Part shown: piece by piece, positions 6,449-11,433 of the stretch | Numbering within the stretch: position 1 is the first letter of the stretch | Layout of the letters: the number at the start of each line of letters is the position of its first letter | DNA from: Candidatus Faecivivens stercoripullorum | GTDB lineage: Bacteria; Bacillota; Clostridia; Oscillospirales; Ruminococcaceae | Direction of reading: 5' to 3' | DNA: 11,433 nt | Assembly: GCA_018715285.1 (NCBI GenBank) | Contig: DVLW01000043.1 | Location: 1 to 11,433, forward strand | Translations under genes and position numbers: made by a program | Notes under the pieces: model-generated | The model's input: only the letters and a program-made list of their open reading frames with translations | What the model was told of the DNA's origin: nothing | The model's database searches: none

Positions 6449-8512
6449 TCAGATTTCCATGATAATCGGCAGAATCATCGGATCACGGCGGGTCTTCTTG
6501 TAAATAAACGAAGACAGGGAGTCCTTGATACGGATTTTGATTGCACTCCATTCACGGATTTCCTTCTGCTGACATTCATTCAGCGTTTCCTTGACCAGCT
6601 GCCTTGCAGTATCCATCAGTTCTTCCGACTCACGGACATAGACAAAACCGCGGGATACGATATCCGGGCCGGCAACAACCGCGCCGGACTCATTTTCAAT
6701 CGTCACAACCACGATAATCAAGCCGTCCTGTGCCAGATGTTTACGGTCACGCAGTACAACGCTGCCGACGTCGCCAACTCCATATCCATCGACAAATACC
6801 CGTCCGGCTTCAACCGTTCCGGTCAGCTGCATCGAATCAGGCGTCAGCTCAATCACCTGTCCCAGATCGGCCAGCAGGATATGATCCGGTTCAATACCCA
6901 TCGCTCTTGCCAGAGAAGCATGTTCAGACAGATGTTTATATTCGCCATGAATCGGGACAAAGAATTTCGGTTTGACCAGACTCATCAACAGTTTCAGTTC
7001 ATTCTGACATGCGTGACCGGATACATGAACTTCATACATCGACTTGCTGACAACCTCCGCTCCCAGTTTCAGCAGATCATTGATAACCCGGGTAACATGC
7101 TTTTCGTTTCCGGGAATCGGAGTCGCGGAAATAATGATAAAGTCGCCGGGCGTAACCTGAATTTTACGATGCTCACCGGCAGCCATACGGGACAATGCCG
7201 ACATCGGTTCACCCTGGCTTCCGGTCGTGATAATTACCAGACGGTCTGCGGTATAATGACCAATCCGGTCTGCGTCAATCAGGATATCTTTGGGAACATT
7301 CAGATAACCCAGTTCAATTGCCGTTGTCACGACATTGACCATACTGCGTCCGGATACGGCAACCTTTCTTCCATGAGCAGCCGCCAGATTGACAATCTGC
7401 TGAATCCGGTGGATATTGGAAGAGAATGTCGCAATAATAATTCTCCGGTCGCCTGCCTGCTGGAACAGTGCACTCAGCGTTCTGCCAACATTGCGCTCCG
7501 ATTCGGTATAACCGGGACGCTCGGCATTGGTCGATTCCGAAAGAAGACAGAGAACACCCTGTTTACCCAGCTCGGCAAAACGGGCCAGATCAATCATCTT
7601 GCCCTCAATCGGGGTATAGTCGATCTTAAAGTCACCGGTGTGTACAACGACACCGGCAGGCGTTGTAATCGCAAAAGCCATTGCGTCAGGAATAGAGTGA
7701 TTGACATGAATTGCTTCAACCGTAAAAGCACCCAGTTTAATGACATCACCCGGCATAAAGCGGTTGAGTTTGGCTTTACCGGCCAGTCCATGTTCTTTCA
7801 GTTTGCCGTCAATCAGGCCCAGCGTCAGACGTGCACCATAAATCGGGATATCCACTCCGAATTTTTTGAGGAAATAAGGAATAGAACCGATATGGTCCTC
7901 GTGACCATGGGTAATGACCATACCACGGATTTTTTCTTTATTCTTTTCCAGATAGGTAAAATCCGGAATAACCAGGTCAACACCCAGCATATCCGCATCC
8001 GGGAACCCCATACCGCAGTCTACGATCAGGATATCCCGTCCGTATTCATAAACCGTCAGATTCTTGCCGATCTCATTCAGGCCGCCGAGCGGAATAATCC
8101 GAAGGGTTGGTTTCTTTCCTTCGCTCGTTTTGGCATAATTTCTGCGGCGAGTGCGCTGAGGAGGCGGCGTAATCAGGTCATAATCCGCCTCGGGAGTCAG
8201 TACTTCTTTCTGAATCCCTTCTTTTTCCACATCTACCACACTGATTCCGCGTCCGGTTCCCGTTCTGGGTCTGGTCGTTCTGCGGGAACGGCGGCGCTCC
8301 GGTGGTTTCTTTTCGCTTTCAGCTTCCAGTGCTGCGACATCTGCCGCGCTCATCACCAGCTCAGGAAGTGAACCGCTCTGTTGAACCGTTTTCTGTCCAA
8401 AACCCTTGACCCGACGGGAACGACGGGCAGTTTTGGGTTTTGACGCGGAGGTTTCCGAGCCTGATGAAGACAAAATTGCATCGATTACTTTTTTATTCTG
8501 CGTATTTGCCAC
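6449..8512 (-). CDS. rnj: Ribonuclease J with basic N-terminal extension
   Basis: A metallo-beta-lactamase/beta-CASP RNase with 5'-3' exonuclease and endonuclease activity in mRNA decay and rRNA maturation. The start chosen is GTG at 8512, 8 bases after GAGAAGG, giving 687 residues. Residues 1 to about 135 form a low-complexity Arg/Lys/Ser/Pro-rich extension (RRSRR, RRRSRR, RTRRR) that B. subtilis RNase J1/J2 lack. The catalytic core starts at LRIIPLGGLNEIGKNL (137-152). Metal-site motifs are HGHEDH (202-207), HTGDFKID (291-298), VSGH (497-500) and IHGEYKHL (521-528). The beta-CASP region contains GSQGEPMSALSRMA (431-444). The C-terminal dimerisation domain starts near 570 (VDGYGVGDVG). The frame stays open to a TTG at 8626, but those 38 codons read like leader sequence and have no well-spaced binding site. 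The gene has its own promoter and terminator, so it appears monocistronic. A basic tail on RNase J is also known in Helicobacter pylori. Confidence 0.94.
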   Translation of the reverse strand: MANTQNKKVIDAILSSSGSETSASKPKTARRSRRVKGFGQKTVQQSGSLPELVMSAADVAALEAESEKKPPERRRSRRTTRPRTGTGRGISVVDVEKEGIQKEVLTPEADYDLITPPPQRTRRRNYAKTSEGKKPTLRIIPLGGLNEIGKNLTVYEYGRDILIVDCGMGFPDADMLGVDLVIPDFTYLEKNKEKIRGMVITHGHEDHIGSIPYFLKKFGVDIPIYGARLTLGLIDGKLKEHGLAGKAKLNRFMPGDVIKLGAFTVEAIHVNHSIPDAMAFAITTPAGVVVHTGDFKIDYTPIEGKMIDLARFAELGKQGVLCLLSESTNAERPGYTESERNVGRTLSALFQQAGDRRIIIATFSSNIHRIQQIVNLAAAHGRKVAVSGRSMVNVVTTAIELGYLNVPKDILIDADRIGHYTADRLVIITTGSQGEPMSALSRMAAGEHRKIQVTPGDFIIISATPIPGNEKHVTRVINDLLKLGAEVVSKSMYEVHVSGHACQNELKLLMSLVKPKFFVPIHGEYKHLSEHASLARAMGIEPDHILLADLGQVIELTPDSMQLTGTVEAGRVFVDGYGVGDVGSVVLRDRKHLAQDGLIIVVVTIENESGAVVAGPDIVSRGFVYVRESEELMDTARQLVKETLNECQQKEIREWSAIKIRIKDSLSSFIYKKTRRDPMILPIIMEI

Positions 8513-8896
8513 TATAAATACCTTCTCTTTCCGTACCGGCCGAAGATCTTTCTTCGTACCGCGTCTGTGGCAGACATAAACGCTGCCAGATTCCATTTTC
8601 TCCGCTCTGCCACTGAGTTCCGGCAAAGCTCCCTATTTGTGCCTTCTCTTTCCGACGGCAAAATCCGTTGTCAGTTTTACTTTCTGACCTTCTGACTTCA
8701 TCACTGCAACCGGCACAGCCATCAAAACAGCGGGACTTTCCGCAAATGAGCACACTTTTACAAGGTCATATCTGCCATCAGGCAAGACCTTTTTTCCACT
8801 CCCGTCCGGACAGTCCATAATCCGTCAACGACCATCCGAAACCCATCAGGAGTTCTTTTCCCATTTTGCAGAAAACACGATCCGAACAAATAAGAT
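8513..8896 (-). promoter_or_regulatory. Predicted long 5' leader of rnj (about 384 nt), no convincing gene
   Basis: This is the stretch between the predicted transcription start and the rnj GTG. It contains a TGGCAG/CTGCCA stem (8568-8573 with 8583-8588, 9-base loop). Just before the binding site is a CGAAGA/TCTTCG stem (8541-8546 with 8551-8556, 4-base loop). A 13-base sequence containing the Shine-Dalgarno is present twice (8521-8533 and 8642-8654). A 61-codon frame (8818-8633, MDCPDGSGKK start, ...GKRRHK end) is open but has no visible ribosome binding site, so I do not call it a gene. RNase E of E. coli controls itself through a leader of similar length; a parallel role here is only inference. 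Confidence 0.45.
8521..8527 (-). promoter_or_regulatory. Ribosome binding site fixing the GTG start of rnj
   Basis: GAGAAGG on the minus strand lies 8 bases before the GTG at 8512-8510. It is the best-spaced site near the 5' end of this frame and argues against the upstream TTG at 8626. Confidence 0.6.
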
Positions 8897-8902
8897 ATTA
8901 TA

Positions 8903-8931
8903 ATTTTAGCCGTTACCGTCAAATTTGTCAA
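8903..8931 (-). promoter_or_regulatory. Sigma-A promoter of rnj
   Basis: Minus strand: -35 TTGACA (8931-8926), 17-base spacer, -10 TAAAAT (8908-8903), followed by A/T-rich sequence. The predicted start is near 8896. The hexamers and spacing match the gdpP-operon promoter almost exactly. Confidence 0.85.
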
Positions 8932-9057
8932 GCAATCTTTGTGATTTTCGCCGAATATCCGATTTTGCCGCCGTTTACAAGATGGTTTTTTGCCACTTTG
9001 CATGGGAATTTATTTTCCCTGTCCCGGCTGTTTTCTGATAAAAGTATACGTCTTATG

Positions 9058-9092
9058 AAGTCGGGATATACCCTCATGGCAACAACCGACTT
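9058..9092 (-). terminator. Possible terminator or 3' hairpin after the murL-murD2 unit
   Basis: Just after the murD2 stop, AAGTCGG and CCGACTT (9092-9086 with 9064-9058) can pair over 7 bp around a 21-base loop. The minus-strand tail (CATAAGACG) has no U-run, so termination in the gene direction is doubtful. In the plus direction the tail TTTATTATTTTT looks better, but no plus-strand gene needs it. The stretch from here to the rnj promoter (8932-9057) shows nothing else I can support. Confidence 0.3.
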
Positions 9093-9094
9093 TA

Positions 9095-10492
9095 TTATTT
9101 TTGCATGACGTATTTCTGGAAGAACTCACCGCGTTCCTCAAAATTCTTGAAAAATCCGTAGCTGGCAGCCGCAGGCGAAAGCAAACAGACTTTTCCTTTA
9201 GGTGTAACCTCTTTTGCCTTTTGGACAGCCTGTTCCAGTCCGTCCGTAAAGATCAGCCGCTCACGATCAAAGCCTTTTTCCAGCAGCATCTCTCCGACAC
9301 GCATGCCAGAATCCGGCATCAGAATCAAAAACTGCGGATTATCCTGCGGTGCCTGCATCAGAAAATCTACCAGACTGGTATAATCAATTCCGCGATCCAT
9401 ACCGCCCAGCAGAATACTTCCCACACCTTCAGCCGCAAGTGCCTTCATTGCACCGATTGCTGTCTCACAGGCAGTCGAAATCGAATCATCGTAATAGGTC
9501 ACACCGTCAAAGGTGCCTACCCGCTGCAATCTGTGCGGCAACGGATCAAAATCCGCCAGCGCTGCCATAAACTGGTCATCCGTCACACCAAACTGACGGC
9601 AGATACCATACGCCGTGCCGATATTATACAGGTTATGTTCTCCTGCAAGACGAGTGCAGCCAACCGGCAGCGGCAGAATGTTGCCATCAAAATGCACTTC
9701 CCGTCCAATAACCGAAAGGTCAGCTACAGCGTCAGGCGCCTGCTGCATGGTAATGCGTCTGGCCTTTGCTTCGGGAACATCGTCTTTTTGCAGAATATTG
9801 CAGAAATAGATATCGTCCGCATCCTGATAGCGGCAGATGTTCCGCTTGGCGTTGAAATACGCTTCTTTGGTGCCATAGTGGTCAAGATGTTCCTCAAACA
9901 GGTTGAGCAGTACCGCGACATGCGGAGAAACCGAGATATATTCCAGCTGGTGGCAGGACAATTCATAGACAATCAGTGTCTCAGGGCCAATCGATTCTGC
10001 CTGCAAAAATGCAGGGATACCGATATTACCCATCAGCAGAGTATCCGGACGTACACTCTTGAGGACATGCCAGGTCAGTGCGGTCGTGGTGCTTTTACCC
10101 TTGGTACCGGTAATACCGATCACCTGTTTACGATAGGCACGCAAAAACAGTTCGGTCTGAGAAGTAACCCGCTCAAGTACAGCGTCAGATTTATCTGTAA
10201 GGACAATGCCCGGCGATTTGATGACCACATCATACCCGGTAAGTCCATTCTGGTATCCGTCTCCAAACACGCCCTGGACGCCTTCAGGAAGCTGCTGAGG
10301 ACGGATATCCGCCACTGTCAGCTTTGCACCAGGAACCAGCTTTTGCAGCATCGACAGGGTTGCCTGTCCTTCACGGCCATACCCGAGAATCAGGACATTT
10401 TTTCCATCCATCGGCTGCATAATCCTGTACAGCGGCATCAGGTTTTTGGGTATCTCCAATTTGACAGATTGATCTGTATTTACTTTCTGCAT
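9095..10492 (-). CDS. murD2: MurD-type Mur ligase, probably MurD2 (UDP-MurNAc-L-alanine--L-glutamate ligase)
   Basis: A cytoplasmic Mur ligase that adds glutamate to UDP-MurNAc-L-Ala using ATP. It has 465 residues, normal for MurD. An N-terminal nucleotide-sugar domain starts at KNVLILGYGREGQ (31-43). The central ATPase domain has GITGTKGKSTTT (126-137), YELSCHQLEY (176-185), LNLFEEHLDHYG (196-207) and the probable carbamylated Lys K216 in FNAKRN. The C-terminal domain has HRLQRVG (320-326), GGMDRGIDYTSL (363-374) and LSPAAASYGFFKNFEERG (438-455). The motif usually written NDSKATN in D-Glu-adding MurD reads DDSISTA here (335-341). With a MurL-like epimerase directly upstream, this suggests the L-Glu-adding MurD2 type; classical MurD is the alternative. 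ATG at 10492 overlaps the upstream TGA by one base and has GAGGG 7 bases upstream; a TTG one codon earlier is spaced worse. Confidence 0.8.
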   Translation of the reverse strand: MQKVNTDQSVKLEIPKNLMPLYRIMQPMDGKNVLILGYGREGQATLSMLQKLVPGAKLTVADIRPQQLPEGVQGVFGDGYQNGLTGYDVVIKSPGIVLTDKSDAVLERVTSQTELFLRAYRKQVIGITGTKGKSTTTALTWHVLKSVRPDTLLMGNIGIPAFLQAESIGPETLIVYELSCHQLEYISVSPHVAVLLNLFEEHLDHYGTKEAYFNAKRNICRYQDADDIYFCNILQKDDVPEAKARRITMQQAPDAVADLSVIGREVHFDGNILPLPVGCTRLAGEHNLYNIGTAYGICRQFGVTDDQFMAALADFDPLPHRLQRVGTFDGVTYYDDSISTACETAIGAMKALAAEGVGSILLGGMDRGIDYTSLVDFLMQAPQDNPQFLILMPDSGMRVGEMLLEKGFDRERLIFTDGLEQAVQKAKEVTPKGKVCLLSPAAASYGFFKNFEERGEFFQKYVMQK

Positions 10493-11433
10493 CAAAAATC
10501 CCTCGCAAATCGTTCTTTAAGCGCCTTGGTTTCCGCCTGCATTCTCTGGGCAAACGCTTCCGGCAGCAGATTTTCCTGCTGATAATAATCAAAATACCGT
10601 GCCGGAGACTGCTGTGCAGCTTCAAAGGCCTGCGTTGTCATAAAATACCGGAGAAGTGCCGGCAAAGGCTGTCCATTCTGCTTTCTCCGTGCAATTCCAA
10701 GTACCATCGTGGCAGAAATCTCTTCCCGGCTTCCGACACATTCAAACGGTTTTTCAGGTGTTTCTCCGCAAAGTTCCCGCAGAATCGGCACAAGGCTCTC
10801 ATCCTCAAGAATTTCCCGTCCAAAAATCTCTGTAATTGCGCTGTCATCCAGAAACGGCGTCAGAATCAATGCCACAAAAAGACATTTCGCGCATTTTCCG
10901 CACCAGGAATTGGTTTTGGAACCAGCATTGCAGCTGCGGAATATCGGATGGAACTGTTTAAGACCGGAGAAATATGCCGCAATCTGAAATTCACTCCACG
11001 GACGCAGCAGGCTGAAATAACGAACCGGACAGCCGATATATGCCTTGACATACCGGTCAAAATCTTCCTCAAACTGGAAGCTCTTGGAATACTGATGGTT
11101 GACACTGCTGCCCTGTACCGTTGATTCATTGGCACTCGACTCATTGGAAAGGACAACATACTCTTTTCCATACAGCACAGCCATCAGGACGCCTGAAAAT
11201 GCCACCAAGGCTGAAAAAGGCGTATGACCGTTAAGATACCCCTGACGGTTGAGGTCCAGCATATTCTGATCGAGTGTCCGCCGGATTCCCAGAATCTGAT
11301 CTGGACGATATCCGGCAGTCAATGCAGAATCGTCGGTTGCTCCGCGACTATTCATCACATAGCAATAGCTGTCCTGCCGCATGTCCGATAAAAGCGTCAG
11401 TGTGACAATAGAATCCTTTCCGCCGCCGACCGG
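10492..11433 (-). CDS. murL: MurL-like UDP-MurNAc-L-Ala-L-Glu epimerase, 5' end cut by the window edge
   Basis: 313 C-terminal codons are visible and the frame is open to the last base of the window, so the N-terminus is missing. The visible part starts PVGGGKDSIVTLTLL, a PP-loop ATP pyrophosphatase signature (GGGKDS at 3-8 of the visible part). It continues with VLSNESSANES (94-104), VNHQYSKS (111-118), LLRPWSEFQIA (142-152) and a cysteine cluster FRSC plus CGKCAKC (C168, C178, C181, C184), similar to the zinc motif of QueC-type PP-loop enzymes. I recognise this pattern as MurL, first shown in Xanthomonas oryzae, which activates UDP-MurNAc-L-Ala-L-Glu with ATP (releasing AMP and PPi) and inverts Glu to D-Glu. 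The stop codon shares a base with the start of the Mur ligase gene (TGATG), so translation is probably coupled and the two steps would be consecutive. Another PP-loop function cannot be excluded. Confidence 0.78.
   Translation of the reverse strand, partial: PVGGGKDSIVTLTLLSDMRQDSYCYVMNSRGATDDSALTAGYRPDQILGIRRTLDQNMLDLNRQGYLNGHTPFSALVAFSGVLMAVLYGKEYVVLSNESSANESTVQGSSVNHQYSKSFQFEEDFDRYVKAYIGCPVRYFSLLRPWSEFQIAAYFSGLKQFHPIFRSCNAGSKTNSWCGKCAKCLFVALILTPFLDDSAITEIFGREILEDESLVPILRELCGETPEKPFECVGSREEISATMVLGIARRKQNGQPLPALLRYFMTTQAFEAAQQSPARYFDYYQQENLLPEAFAQRMQAETKALKERFARDF

Noticed and set aside
8513..8626. Upstream TTG start for RNase J
   Set aside because: There is no properly spaced ribosome binding site, the added 38 residues resemble nothing in the family, and the GTG at 8512 has a good site.
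8493..8753. Cysteine-containing minus-strand frame of 86 codons starting with GTG
   Set aside because: It runs through the leader hairpins and into the rnj start in another frame, without a ribosome binding site or recognisable domain.
8758..9003. Minus-strand frame of 81 codons across the rnj promoter
   Set aside because: It spans the promoter, has no ribosome binding site and looks like chance.

Overview
The window is a block of core bacterial genes. Every supported coding sequence lies on the minus strand, so transcription runs from high to low coordinates. Gene content and order (gdpP-rplI-dnaB, tilS-hpt-ftsH, a stand-alone RNase J), purine-rich Shine-Dalgarno sites and TTG/GTG starts point to a Bacillota, class Clostridia. 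The dnaB-to-tilS junction and the Arg-rich N-terminal tail on RNase J suggest an Oscillospiraceae/Ruminococcaceae-like gut anaerobe. That family guess comes from memory of related genomes and is not proven here.

Layout, in transcription order. (1) 11433-9095: a two-gene cell-wall unit. The first gene is the 3' part of a PP-loop protein that I read as MurL, the UDP-MurNAc-L-Ala-L-Glu epimerase. It shares one base (TGATG) with a MurD-type ligase that fits its partner MurD2 (L-Glu-adding). Together they would put D-Glu into peptidoglycan precursors without a free D-glutamate pool. (2) 9094-8513: a 582-base gap without a convincing gene. It holds a hairpin, a near-consensus sigma-A promoter and a predicted leader of about 384 nt. 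(3) 8512-6449: RNase J with a basic N-terminal extension of about 135 residues, closed by a clean intrinsic terminator. (4) 6448-6244: the terminator, a second near-consensus promoter and a leader of about 113 nt with two small hairpins. (5) 6243-1: a tight run gdpP (c-di-AMP phosphodiesterase), rplI (ribosomal protein bL9), dnaB (replicative helicase), tilS (tRNA-Ile lysidine synthetase), hpt (hypoxanthine phosphoribosyltransferase) and the first 57 codons of ftsH (membrane AAA+ protease). Gaps are at most 101 bases, tilS and hpt overlap by 23 bases, and no other promoter is visible inside.

How they work together: the window covers envelope precursor synthesis (murL/murD2), RNA turnover (rnj) and a housekeeping operon joining second-messenger breakdown, translation, replication, tRNA modification, purine salvage and membrane proteolysis. 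The two promoters share TTGACAAA and TAAAATTAT with 17-base spacers, so both transcripts are probably strong and constitutive, with regulation left to their leaders and intercistronic structures. The points most worth a second look are the MurL/MurD2 route in a Clostridia-like genome, the long RNase J leader with a duplicated Shine-Dalgarno-like segment, and a G-U-containing hairpin between rplI and dnaB. I saw no mobile element, CRISPR array, rRNA or tRNA.
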